A stretch of DNA of 64,000 bases from Coprinus comatus (Eukaryota; Basidiomycota; Agaricomycetes; Agaricales; Agaricaceae), in assembly GCA_034638255.1 (NCBI GenBank), contig JAWPGT010000005.1, forward strand, positions 372,001 to 436,000, read 5' to 3'. The position numbers and the translations under genes are program-made. The notes beneath the pieces were generated by a model. The model did not search any database, was not told the DNA's origin, and was given only the letters and a program-made list of their open reading frames with translations. Shown in pieces: positions 1 through 10,526 of this stretch. Numbering within the stretch: position 1 is the stretch's first letter; each line of letters opens with the position of its first letter.

Positions 1-789
1 TGAACGACACTGTTGAGGGAGTGCGCGAGGTCGCAATTCACTTGGTAGGCATTCTTCTCCCTTGATTTACATGGCAACTGATTTTTTGTTCCATCCCTGG
101 TACATAGCTTCCTCAAGTTCTCGGGCTCCTTACCCCTCGCTCTGATCTCCTTGATGGACTTCGAGCAGACATTTCACAGCTTGCTTTTTCGACATTCCGC
201 AGGAGAATGACGTACGTATATATTTTCTTTCACCCATCATATATATTACCTACAATTTACAATATAGCTTTGCGTCGTGTCAAACCTCCATTTTTCTGGC
301 TTCTATTGCGTCTGGGCAGAAACCAATGACATCTATAACAGAGGACATGTTACAGGGAATCGTCACGTTGGCGAAGGATGCTGTTGCCGATGTAAGGATT
401 AGTGTTGCTCGCTTTGTCCGTGAAGTTTATGGTATGTCCCCTCCGATATATAAATAGCATATTTGATACACTAACATTTGATAGATGCATTTGTGCGGGA
501 AACTGAACCTATTCCTGGCGTATTCGCCAACTTGATATCCGATCTCTCTACTGATACCTCCCTGGCTGTCACGACTTTTATGCCCCAACTACCAATTACC
601 GCTACTCACGTGTCGGATGAAACTACACTGAGAAGATCAAGGCATATATCTAGACCTCCTTATTCTTGTTCAAATTCTGATGATTCCATCTCGACTTTTG
701 GTGACATTGAAATGGCCGGGGTTGGCGAGAATGATGCTAGTCGGACTTTGCCAGGCTCCATGGATAAGTCCATTGTACAAGCAAATTGA
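1..789 (+). CDS. HEAT-repeat protein, PP4 regulatory subunit 1-like (3' part)
   Basis: Only the last four exons are in the window (3-44, 108-211, 268-431, 485-789), joined by three introns of 53-63 bp with matching phases; the 5' end lies upstream. The exons translate to amphipathic helical repeats such as VREVAIHL, ADVRISVARFVREVY and LLDGLRADISQLA, with the RR(M/T)FASCQ and D-x-R-x-x-VA patterns of HEAT proteins related to protein phosphatase 2A/4 regulatory subunits. In that family the HEAT solenoid is a scaffold that brings the catalytic phosphatase to its substrates. The last exon adds a Ser-rich, non-repetitive tail of about 80 residues ending at TGA 787-789. HEAT repeats are clear. The PP4R1 assignment is by resemblance and could instead be another PP2A-type scaffold. 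Confidence 0.6.
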
Positions 790-1433
790 TCAGGAGGAAG
801 ACTTGGATATCATCAAGTTCCCAGAGGTATTTTTGAGTGTGGGTAATCATATCTTCTGATTGGCAAGCTTGTTAGGAGAAGGTTTAAGAAACACCGCGTC
901 CTCCATTTTCTTTATATAATCTATATTTTTTGTTTCCTGCATTTTTCCTCGTTCCGTCTATACGTTACCTTTAGTCCTTATACCAACATTTAATATAAAC
1001 CTAATTTTTCAACCGACGATTGCCTCTCATCCACATCTATACTGTAGTTTATCCGCCCATCACAGTGTCCATCACAACAGAAGTGTGACACGAGGATCAA
1101 CATCTTGATGCATTGATATGTACTAGAGACTTTTGGGAGATAAGGCGGTACACACTTACAGGTGGTACTTGTCAGGCGCCAGAATTCATCTCTCAAACTA
1201 TACAGAGACTTCCGAGCAGAGCTCGCTGGGACCTTCCTTCCTCTCTTTCCACTCGGGCCTGTTTTGTCTTCGGCCCTGCATCTACTTCCGGCTTCCGAGA
1301 GTCACAAAACCTGCTCCTAGTTAGTGTCCCCATTTAAATTAGTTTCCCAGTTCTGCGAACTTCCTCTCGTTTTGGTCCAACACCGTCTTTCTACCTTCTC
1401 CCTCCACACCAGAGGCCCTCAGCTCATGAAAAT
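790..1433. other. intergenic spacer between HEAT protein and first 4TM gene
   Basis: This 644 bp stretch holds the 3' end of the HEAT-repeat gene and the promoter of the next gene. It is pyrimidine-rich from about 1225 to 1420, which is common just upstream of fungal start codons. I see no conserved coding sequence, and the short open frames here have no recognisable features. Confidence 0.6.
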
Positions 1434-1443
1434 ATGGACGTGA
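1426..1443 (+). promoter_or_regulatory. short upstream ORF overlapping the start of the first 4TM gene
   Basis: An ATG at 1426 opens a five-codon frame (MKIWT, stop at 1441-1443) that overlaps the chosen ATG at 1434 in another frame. A ribosome that starts here would stop just past the main start, so the element could lower translation of the membrane protein. This is inference. The transcript start is unknown, and the first ATG may not be in the mRNA. Confidence 0.3.
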
Positions 1444-3112
1444 ACTTGGCACTCAAAAAACTGCATCTCAAGGCATTTCGCTACATCTTACTGGGTAAGA
1501 CTAACCGACTGCTGCAGACATAGAAACTTACGACTGGTCATCCAGTCATTTTTCTCGTCTGTAATGCAGTGATCGCAAGTGTTGCGATATGGAATCTAGG
1601 ACTTGTTCGCAGTCGTATGACTAATAGTATGCCATATTTGCCACTGCTTTGACTATTGTCGTGGCTGAATCCGAGCGTAGATGCTCTGCAGGGGATAGAT
1701 GCTTTCTTGACTTTTGTTGCTACTTCTGGATTACTTCTTGTTTTCTCTGTGTAGGTCACACTCTACCAAGTTCTTAAGTTGATCCAGGAAAGCTAATTGC
1801 TGTGTATAATAGGGCATTTGTTGAGCTTGCTCAACAGTCTTGGCTTATTGGAAGGGTGTGGTTTGAGTCTTGCTGGTCCTGCTTATGGACTTTGATGTAC
1901 TTCCGTGAGACCTAATTTTCTGGGTCGTCTAACAACCCATTAATATGTCTCCCACAGCTGGAGCAGTAGCATTGACTGTTGCTGCGTCCCACCTAGACTG
2001 TCCAACAAATGGCCCAGGTAAGTCCGAAAAGAAATGAGTCCTTGCCGGCAAATAAAATTAAAATATGTATGTAATGAAGAATCGTCATGCGTCTCAGTTC
2101 AGGCGTTGCTGGTATTCACTTGGCTGTGTACTATGGCTAGTATGTGAATACCACCTACATCCTTCTCTTCACTGATTTCTTTCTCGACGTAGTGATCATC
2201 TATTCTTCTGCGTTAATGTTTGCTATCTTCGTCAACAGGAAAAAGGACCCGACAATCTGGCATTCCTTGATGCGCAAGTTTCCCTGGTCCGGAACATGTG
2301 CAATCCTCGCCAGTAGACCAACAACACCGGTCGTTTCTCAGATTCGAAACTCGGTTCCTATTATTCGCGCCCCGAAACCAAAACGTGCACCTGCCAGAGA
2401 AGCTGTGTTTTCTTATCGATCAGGGCTCAGTCACGAATATGAAATTGAACATTATCAACCAACAACCACAGTTGCTCAAGCCCTTCAGGAACGCGAGCAG
2501 CTACAAGAAGTAGATGTCGTTAGGCCATCGCCCACCGTTGCACCTCTTTTTCTACGAGGGCCAGAACTTCCACGGGCGGAAACATCAGAATCTAATTTAG
2601 CTTCATTCCTCTACCCCGTCCACATGCAACCGGTCCTTAACACCGTTCTGGAACCTCGGCAGCCAATGCAAGTATTGGCTCGTACTTCCATTTCTGCTGC
2701 CACTCAAGTTGCGTGGGCGGCTGCACAACCCACCTCACCTTCTCCACCACCAGTTCGCGATTGGCCTCGTCTAGATGTTCTCTCACAACCTACATCGAGA
2801 GGAAAGCGTAAGCTCCCACCTATCCTTTCTGACTCCAAAAATCAATCCTCAGTGCCGCCCGGAGACGTCGGACTTTCCCAATCTCCATCAGGTTCAACGA
2901 CGAGATGGCAAGGATCTTCCGGTGATGGTAATGGGCAGGCCGGTCCTACCAGCGCCGTCTCTGCTGTACCTTCGTCTTATTCACCCTTTCGACCCATGGG
3001 TCCTCGTAAGAGATCTGAGAGCTCGGACTTTAATACTAACACTACTCGCAGACCGCCACCGCTGGATTTGAGGGGCATTAGTTCGCATAACCCTACCACT
3101 GGTGGTAGATAG
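1434..3112 (+). CDS. four-transmembrane protein with disordered C-tail, paralog A
   Basis: Seven exons (1434-1494, 1546-1626, 1681-1750, 1813-1904, 1958-2017, 2098-2139, 2193-3112) give about 441 residues, and all phases match. The N-terminal 135 residues contain four hydrophobic segments: VIFLVCNAVIASVAIW, FLTFVATSGLLLVFSV, MYFPGAVALTVAASHL and the pair LLVFTWLCTMA / MIIYSSALMFAIFV near the end. The remaining 300 residues are Pro/Ser/Thr-rich and predicted disordered, presumably cytosolic. The plan resembles MARVEL-like tetraspan proteins, which organise membrane domains, but I see no diagnostic motif. Paralogs lie at 3734-5088 and 7519-9462 with the same first-exon length class, the same phase-1 first intron and the same TM1 ending in Trp-Asn. 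Function is unknown. Confidence 0.75.
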
Positions 3113-3733
3113 TGTTGGTAGTGACGGTAGAAATATTTGTATTTTCCGATTTATTTTCGCTCTTCAGTTGATATATTGTGTTCTGTTAGTTGCATTTAGG
3201 ATTAGTTGCCGGGATATTGTACGATAGGCATCAATACATGAGGATTGTATACAATAATAGTAGTCAACGATACTTCAGTCCAGTCTATCTCTTTGCGTTT
3301 CCAGGTGAATCGCAAGGATTTGCTTATGGTATTCGTGTACCGATTATTAAGAACAGACGCCTGCGAGAACTTGCCATTGTGCTCCTGAGTGACTGTCACG
3401 GTGTCACGTTTCCCCTGCTAATTGGTTTTTGTTCTCTGGAAGTATTGTTCTTTAACGGCTCCAGCCGACCAGGGCTAGGCTTGGAGCTTGGAGAATGGTA
3501 ATTGTGAATAAAAGGTCAGTGTTTGCCGTCCACCCACTTCTACTCTCTGGTGTCGACCAGCCTGAGGCTTACTATTCACTACTCACTCCTGTTCTGCTCT
3601 TATTTCACTTTCAGTTTACGTCGCAGTCTAACATTTCACGCTTGGTTTACGTGCCGGCTCCCTCGCTCTCTGCTCGCACTCGTTTGATTCACACGACTAT
3701 CCTATAAACTGAAATTATTCTCGTTCCTTGAAA
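3113..3733. other. intergenic spacer between 4TM paralogs A and B
   Basis: This 621 bp interval between two tandem paralogs has no credible coding sequence. Its last 200 bases are T/C-rich, as expected for the promoter and leader of the downstream gene. An A-rich leader directly precedes the ATG at 3734. Confidence 0.6.
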
Positions 3734-5088
3734 ATGTCGCTTAATGCATTTCTTGCCATTCGCACAACTTTGTTCGGTGAGTTTTTCCCTTGTTATTAGC
3801 GCCTTGGAATGCACTGTATTCACGTTCATTTCCTGGTATAGCTCTCCTGTTTCTGTTTTCGTGTCTAGCTCTTGGGTTTGCGGCCTGGAATATTAGTGCA
3901 ACCTCGACCATTGGACATAGTGGTACGTCGACGCCAATAATTACCTTATTTCTAATTGTCACTAAAACGACGGTGCTCCAGTCCCAGGCGTCTCTATTTT
4001 TATAATCCTGGACAGCTGTCTCGTATTTCTCTTCATCGCCGCGTGCGTTATACCGTTCTCTTTTTAATTGAGATAAAATAATTGACATCTATTTCCAGAG
4101 CTTCGATAGAGATCTTCAAGCCTCACATTCGATCTGCAAATGTATTGGCAGAATGTATATGGGTCGCGTTGGTTGTAATGTTCCACCTCGGTGCAGCCCT
4201 TGGTACCACTCTTAAAGGAGCATCCCTGACCTGCCGAATTACTAGTAAGTTCACTAGGTTCGGTCCAAGGATGATGACATGTATTAACATTGTACTTCTA
4301 AGGTGATTGGAGTATATGCGCTTCAAATAATATTCTTGTACATGTGTCATGGATATCCGCCTTCATCGGTAAGTTCTGTGTGCATTCTCCCGCAAAAAAC
4401 ATAACCTCAAGTGACTGTAGCATTCACGTACTTCATCGCGTTGTTGGTGACTGCCATGACACACTCCCACATATACCCTGACATCTGGGCACACACAATC
4501 TACACAATAGATTGGTTTGTTGACCCCAGACTGAAGGCATTTTCACAACGTGCTTCTACTCAACCGAGACTGGTCTCTTGGACAGACTACCTTGATGGTT
4601 ACAAATCATCTGCTGGACGGAAAGAGTTGTATGCTTTAGAGGATCATAGTGACCTGGAGAAGGCTCCATGGGCGGTGAATCTCGGTGTTCGTCGAGGAAA
4701 GGATGATCCATACGCCAGCACTCCGCCTACGAGATCAAATACGACTAAAAGTGTGAGAATGGCTCCACATAATTCAAGATATGGAAGCACCAAAACGATG
4801 CATACATCCTCGAATTCTCATTCTAAGTGCAGCAATGACACGCTGCCTGCAACGGAGAATGCCTCATTACCTTCAATACCTCCCGGTATTGTTTCCAAGG
4901 GGATGACAAGGAGTTCCTTTGGCACACGGTTTGCAGAGAAGCTGACGCAGGATCTACAGCTCTTGACGGAGCCTGCGCTTCCTGAAACCAAGACTGTGAG
5001 CCTATTCCCCTTGCAAATAGAGAATCATGACATGCCAATCCCAATTCCTCACAAATCGCAATGGATACGGGCTGACGGCAAAGTCTAA
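3734..5088 (+). CDS. four-transmembrane protein with disordered C-tail, paralog B
   Basis: The first exon (3734-3776) encodes MSLNAFLAIRTTLF and ends in phase 1, as in paralogs A and C. Later exons give TM1 (ALLFLFSCLALGFAAWN), TM2 (VSIFIILDSCLVFLFIAA), TM3 (IWVALVVMFHLGAAL) and TM4 (AFTYFIALLVTAMTHS). Between TM3 and TM4 lies an extracellular or lumenal loop with a Cys, LTCRITSDWSICAS. The last exon (about 4422-5088) carries a tail of roughly 200 residues, less Pro-rich than paralog A but also Ser/Thr-rich. It is weakly similar in sequence but close in architecture and intron positions to its neighbours, so I read it as an old tandem duplicate. It is convergent with the proton-channel gene, with 273 bp between stops. 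No enzymatic motif is visible. Confidence 0.7.
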
Positions 5089-5361
5089 TGTTCATTGATC
5101 TGTCCCGACAAGGTTTCGAATTCTGTTCCCCGTTCTTGATGTTGATCATCATCCCGAGCCGCAAGACGGCGATTTTTCACTCGTTCCGACAGGTATTCGG
5201 ACCACTCCCTTTTACGTATATTTGACGACGACGCTGGCAGTTACCATGGACTTTGTAACTTAATAAACATGTAAAAAATAGTCTAGTGTATGGCACGATT
5301 GCACCATCATAATGAATACATGAATTATAAAGTCTATGAACTTGACACGTCGCGTAGAACT

Positions 5362-6188
5362 TCATTGAACGTATGATATATTGATCGTATGAAGGCGCAA
5401 CCGAAGCGTTTGAAGCTCCTGTTTTGCGTTGGCAAGTTCTACTTTTGTTTCTGCCAGCTCCGCTACTTGATCCGATTCCAGTACACCTGCACCAAGGGCA
5501 ATACCTGTATATCCTTTCCTTTAGAACGTACGCCAGCCAAATGAGAGAAATATAACTCTGACCTTCAACTAATTTAACAATACGCCAGAGTCGCAATACA
5601 ACTAGCAGTGAGGCGAGCTCTTCCTCCCTCCCTCTTAGTGTAAGCTCAAGAACCAATGTGGTGATTATAACCATAGCATCAAACAAATGCAACGATGCTA
5701 AAGGGATGCCACCAAATGGATTGTAATAACGGAGACCAAAGGAAAAAAGGGCGAGTATGATTTCGATTAAGAACGTGGCTGAAATCCCAAGTGATATGTG
5801 TGATAGGACGTCCACCCAAGTTGGATCATGGTGTCCCCGTCCGTCACCACAGCGTTGAGAGAGGAGACGGTATGCTAGGTCTGCGACTATACAACCAACA
5901 TCCACGACAATCTAAATCAGGTTTGCCAGTATGAATATTAATAGGTCATAAATGTAGTGGGACATTACAAACCAAGAAGATAATAAATAGATGCGCCCGA
6001 CGCGTTTCCATGGCCCGGCCTACCTTATGTTGCCAAAGTCCGACTTTGACTTTAAATTTGGAGGATGAGGCCCAGTGACTTACGGGGGGATCTATATATG
6101 CGGTGGTCTGTGGTGGTCTGAGTTTTCTACGGTGATCTGTGGTGATCTGTGATAGTGAGATCATACACACCTCTTGAGATGTGCTCAT
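5362..6188 (-). CDS. voltage-gated proton channel (Hv1 family)
   Basis: Three exons on the minus strand (6188-5973, 5911-5563, 5504-5362) encode 235 residues with matching phases. S1 holds Asp76 in IVVDVG, the position of the proton-selectivity aspartate, plus Asp83. S2 has Phe119 and Glu122 (ATFLIE), the charge-transfer Phe and Glu. S3 has Asp150 (LFDAM). S4 is VVLRLWRIVKLV, giving Arg179, Trp181, Arg182 and Lys185, the Hv1 R-x-W-R-x-x-R/K signature. There are only four TM segments and no pore domain. Residues after 195 form a heptad-like coiled coil (VAELAETKVELANAKQEL), the dimerisation element of the family. Hv1 exports protons across the plasma membrane on depolarisation or when the outward pH gradient is favourable. 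The S2 lysine of animal Hv1 is Ala126 here. The N-terminal start is less certain; Met60 is an alternative. Confidence 0.88.
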
Positions 6189-6314
6189 CTGTCAAGAGTA
6201 GAACATGTCATGTAGAATATGAGGTAACAGGCATAATTATATATTTGTAGATTTAATTAATGAACTTTGACTCGACAATGTTGGTGTGAGTCAGTGACCT
6301 TGACTTCCCTTTCT

Positions 6315-6336
6315 TCTCTCTCTCTCTCTCTCTCTC
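6315..6336. repeat. (TC)n microsatellite
   Basis: An uninterrupted TC dinucleotide run of about 22 bases lies in the promoter region upstream of the proton-channel gene. Such CT tracts are common in fungal promoters, but no specific role can be read from it. Confidence 0.85.
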
Positions 6337-6639
6337 CCCTTTGCCCCACCACATTCTTGACTCTGCCCACCAAGTCCCTCTACACATCCTTTGAGCTGTG
6401 CTTGACACTTGTGCACACCACATTATGTTAAGTTCGTCTTCTGGCAGTTCCGACTTCGAACATGAAAATTTTTTTTCCTTTCTTCCGAAATATTATCAAC
6501 ATCATCCATGAATCTGTTCCGATGCATATAATCATTCTTCTCCTTCGTTGGTTCCCCAAAAGATGCATATAGTCACCCAGTCCAATATACATGTGAGACA
6601 TGTGATGCAGCAGATCCCTCCCATGCTCCAAATCATAAT

Positions 6640-6787
6640 TGTGGGTATATTCTCACTATAATCAATGGTGTGGTCCACTTACATCATTCCAATAGAACTC
6701 AATTTCGGCTATAACATATTGTGAGTATATTTTAACTATAATCAATGGTGTCGTCCACTTACATGATTAATTCCAATAGACTCAATT
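6640..6787. repeat. tandem direct repeat, two ~65 bp copies
   Basis: Copy 1 (6640-6704) and copy 2 (6720-6787) share the core words ACTATAATCAATGGTGT and GTCCACTTACAT and end in CCAATAGA-CTCAATT. They differ by a few substitutions and a 4-base insertion. The repeat period is about 80 bp. It lies in non-coding sequence between the proton channel and the third tetraspan gene. It may be a duplicated control element or simple local duplication. Confidence 0.85.
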
Positions 6788-7518
6788 GTATTTATTATGT
6801 TACCATCCCGATGTACTCATATGTGCTTACAGATGACGACAGGAGAGCAAATCTAAGCTCAGAACAAAATCCGGACATTTCAGTTCTCATAAATGGACAT
6901 ATGTCATGATTTCAACACATATGACCACATATCAACACAGATATGGCCCTTGACGTAAGTGACTGGGGATGAGGTCTGTGACCGCCCGTAATTCACTACA
7001 TCTGCCTGGGGGTCAAGCGCGCTGTTCTCAGACATTATTAGGAGAGTTGCCCACCTTGTTAGGAGTCGGTCATAAAGCAATCTGTGACATCATTGATTAA
7101 CAACTTTACTGACCACAGGCTCGAGCGCTCAAGGCTAAGCACACACGTTCATTCTCTGTGTAATATAAAATATACTGTACTTTCGACATGCGTTGACTAG
7201 GCAGCGCCCAAGCTGAGCCTCCGAGTCCGACTGACGTCTGTTTTTAACACCGCCCATTTGTTGTCACCAACAGTGGATTGACTGACGCCTGTCATACTCG
7301 CCGAGTGAACTGGAGAGATGAATGTCAACCATATATCCCATATACTATTACGAATAATACTTCACAACCTTCCCTCCTTTTCCTTCTTTCTTTCTTTTAT
7401 TCCTGTTTTCTTTGGCTGTCCCTCCTTTGTTTTCTTTTTTTATATATATTACCTCTGGAGGTCTTTTATTTCATTCTTTTAGAGCAGTATTGTTGCTTTT
7501 ATTTTTTTACTTCTTAAC

Positions 7519-9462
7519 ATGAGAGCGTCAGCTAAACTATGGGCTGCCTTTCGAATGTACCGAATGGTGGTTTTTGGTGAATATTCTCTTTATCATGATT
7601 CGTGAATACGTCGTTAACCAGCGTCAAGCACTAAATACATTGCTCACGGTCGGCTTAACGGTTTTATTTTCCATACTACTCTACAGAGAATGGAACTTCT
7701 ACTCTGAAGTACAACGTATGCTTGTTCTGCCCCTTTCTTCCTGTGCTGTAGTAAATAACATGGAATTTTTAAGGCATAGTTGTCACCACCGTTGTATCCA
7801 TTGATGCGCTATCTAGCGTGCTACAATATCTCATGTATGTTCCATTTAATTGTCTCATTTAGTGCATTACATATCTTTTCCAGGATTATAGTACACTTCA
7901 AGCTCTGGTTGGACGGTGCTCGTACTGCACTACTTTTAGTGTTATTAGGAGGTACGGTACATATACAGACCAGACTATTTCAAGAGGTTTGATACTCAAT
8001 TGCTTGATAGGCGGGACTACCACTTTCGCGATTTTCAACCGCGCTCTACCTTGTAATAATTTAGGTATGTTTCTTTAAGGCGACACTTTGCTCCACCCAT
8101 GACGAGCGATTGATCCATCTCAAGGTACTCTTTCAACCTGCAAGTCAATCTCATCCGCCGCCACATATGGTGGATGGGCAGCGACTAGTCTGCGTATGTG
8201 TTGTTCTATGGTGTTGCTCAAGTGTACTCAATTCCTGAAACTCACTAGTTCTCGTCTATGCGTTCTGCTTGGCTGTCATGTCGTACATCCCACAGCCTCA
8301 AAAACGACAGGACCCAGAGGAGGTTCTCACACAAAGGCTTGAAAAGTCCCCCCTTGGATATTCTCCCTCCATAGTCAGCTCCAACAGCTCAACAACGCAG
8401 GTTGCAGATTTCGGTCCTAAAACCGGAAGAAAAGATGTGCGGAGAAGCATCAGCAATATGTCCGAATCAGCCTATTCTGAGGCTAGTGCTTCGTCTAATG
8501 GATCGTATATGCTTCCTACTTCCCAGCCTTCATCACCTCGATTAAAAGTTCCATATGCTGCGAGTAACGGCGCAGCTAAAAGTTACCCCAGTGCGTATAA
8601 TAGACCTCGTACTCCGCCGCTGTCTGCTTGGCTAGCTTCCATGCCGAATTCACCTTCTCAATACCATCCATATCAGGTCCCCGCTGCCGGTCTTCGGGGG
8701 CCACCGTATCCGATGTATAATACTCATTCTCGTGTAAATAGCCCGGTGTCTCCTCCAAGACAGCGAACCCCATTCTTGCCCAATCCATTTTCAGAGCCAG
8801 TTGCTCCAAGTCGCTGTGCAACTCCGGTTTCCGTCGTTTCTGGTCACAGTGATAGTACTGTGTATACCCCTACCATGCGCACGAGGAATCCCATTGAATA
8901 TCCAGTACCGTCATCTATGTGTCCAGGAGGACGATTGCCATCTGCTTTTGCTGTTACAAACCTGCCAGGTGCTGAGCAAAGAAGGATCCCAACGCGGGAT
9001 ATTTCTCCGGTACTGACATCCCGTCCACCAACGCCATCGGTGCGCAATGTATTAATACATCAACCAGCGGTTATAGGGATGCGTCCTGGTATGGTAACGG
9101 AATGGATACCTAGAGTAATGACTAAAACACCTGGTGCAATGTCAGTGGTATCACAGAGTGCGAGCATTCACGCGCATGTCCCTCCAAGCCGAGGAACTAG
9201 TTTGCAGTCAATTCCTAGGTCACCTTCGCCTCAGGACTTTCCCATTCCTCCCATGGGACTTCCGTGTTCTCCAAACCCGAGAATGCGACAGATGAATTTG
9301 TATTATCGGGGCCCACAGTTCTATAACGATCCAAAGGGAGTTGAAACTGGACGACAGCCGAGCCGCATGGATACACCTAGACCTTTAGGGTATTCTGGAA
9401 CGGCGAGGTCGCCTGCATGGGGAGATAGGCCTCCTGACTATTATCAGGGCAGACGGGCATAA
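7519..9462 (+). CDS. four-transmembrane protein with disordered C-tail, paralog C
   Basis: Exon 1 (from ATG 7519) encodes MRASAKLWAAFRMYRMVVF and joins in phase 1 to ALNTLLTVGLTVLFSILLY-REWN, giving a TM1 that ends in Trp-Asn as in paralogs A and B. Small exons then give TM2 (IVVTTVVSIDALSSVL), TM3 (TALLLVLLGG, TTTFAIFNRALPCNN) and TM4 (VLVYAFCLAVMSYI). The last exon (about 8250-9462) encodes about 400 residues rich in Pro, Ser, Thr and Arg with repeated SP/TP sites such as SPVSPPRQRTP and SRPPTP. These are likely phosphorylation targets. The middle exon borders are tentative. The gene is divergent from the Hv1 gene across 1.3 kb. No catalytic motif is seen; a membrane scaffold or sensor role is only a guess. 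Confidence 0.68.
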
Positions 9463-9695
9463 TTTTGTATGAAGTAGTATTTTGGTCGGGGTATTATATC
9501 GTTTGCAAACACCAAATATTTTAATCCTACAATTTAGTCGGTCGGCATCAGTAATGCCAGCATAATATACTTACTTCCAAGTCGACTTCAAGTACGTTAA
9601 CGCCCATGACGTCACCAATGTGTGAAACTACCTTGTGATTGATGAGTGAAGGGTAAAAACCACGAGCCAATCTTGACTGCACTCTACCCTACATC

Positions 9696-10444
9696 ATGGT
9701 GTTTCTGCCTCAGATTCATAGAGAAATCTTCCGTGTTGGAATTAGGCAATCGTGGTTTAGGCAAGTGGAGTTTGTGAAAAGGCCTGGGTGTCTGGGAAGC
9801 CGGGCGGGTATGCATACGTCTTCGATCGGAAAGCCAGGTGTAGCACCAAGAATCTGGAAGTCGGTGAACGCGAGACATGTCTTCGGAGCTGGCGCTGTTG
9901 CTACCATTGGTATTGGACTCTCTTCGTTCACAAGACCTAAGGTTTATTGCGAAGGTGAGCAGTATCCCAGCGGCTGAAACATACATTCTAATAGTCGAAT
10001 CAGCTCCAACCGAAAAGGTTACAAAAAGCATCCCAACAGAACTTCCTGAACCCCCGAAATCATCTGTCTCGCCATATGAGCTCGGTTTTGGTGCTGTTAC
10101 TGGTTTATGTGCAGGTGTATTTGTGAAGAAAGGGGCCAAGTTCTTGGCCTTTCTATTTGGTGGCGTGTTCGTACTCTTACAGGTCCGTGTAGTGCACTTT
10201 GCTCTTGAATGTCAGTTGGCTGAATACTTTCAAGTATCTTGGATCACAATCACTGGTAAAGGTTGATTGGGGCAGAATTTCCACTCGGTTTGAAAACCTG
10301 TTCTACACTCGGGATGCAACTGGAACCCCCAAGGCACCCACTGTTCTGTCTTTGTGGAGGTGGCTGGTTGATTTCCTGACAGCTGATTTCCAGCCCAGAG
10401 CGTCGTTTGTTGCTGGGTTTGGATTGGGTCTTAGAATAGGTTGA
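9696..10444 (+). CDS. FUN14 family mitochondrial outer-membrane protein
   Basis: Three exons (9696-9954, 9995-10182, 10235-10444) encode 218 residues. The C-terminal half carries the FUN14 pattern: GFGAVTGLCAGVFVKKGAK, a hydrophobic segment ending in VLLQ-YLG, VKVDWGRI, and the terminal FVAGFGLGLRIG. The first 85 residues are basic and poor in acid residues, consistent with mitochondrial targeting, and include a first hydrophobic stretch (AGAVATIGIGLSSF). Animal FUNDC1, the best-known member, is a mitophagy receptor that binds ATG8/LC3 through a YxxL motif near its N-terminus. I see no equally clear motif here, so a mitophagy role is not shown. NOP2 starts 82 bp downstream on the same strand. 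Confidence 0.85.
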
Positions 10445-10526
10445 TTAGACCACACAATTACAAACAATTGATCGCATTCAGAATTTTTGGATGCTTCGAA
10501 GACTCAACTTGGATTAGCTACAAAAC

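Larger units (their letters stand above)
6189..7518. other. AT-rich intergenic region between Hv1 and 4TM paralog C
   Basis: This 1.3 kb stretch separates the divergently transcribed proton channel and the third four-TM gene, so it should hold both promoters. It contains a (TC)n tract at 6315-6336, a tandem pair of about 65 bp repeats (6640-6787), several CATATG-type words between 6895 and 6950, and a long T/C-rich run at 7360-7505 just before the ATG at 7519. I see no conserved coding sequence. Confidence 0.6.

Noticed and set aside
7278..7517. 79-codon + frame rich in Phe and Leu
   Set aside because: It comes from the T/C-rich leader just upstream of the third tetraspan gene. The apparent hydrophobic protein is an effect of the pyrimidine tract.
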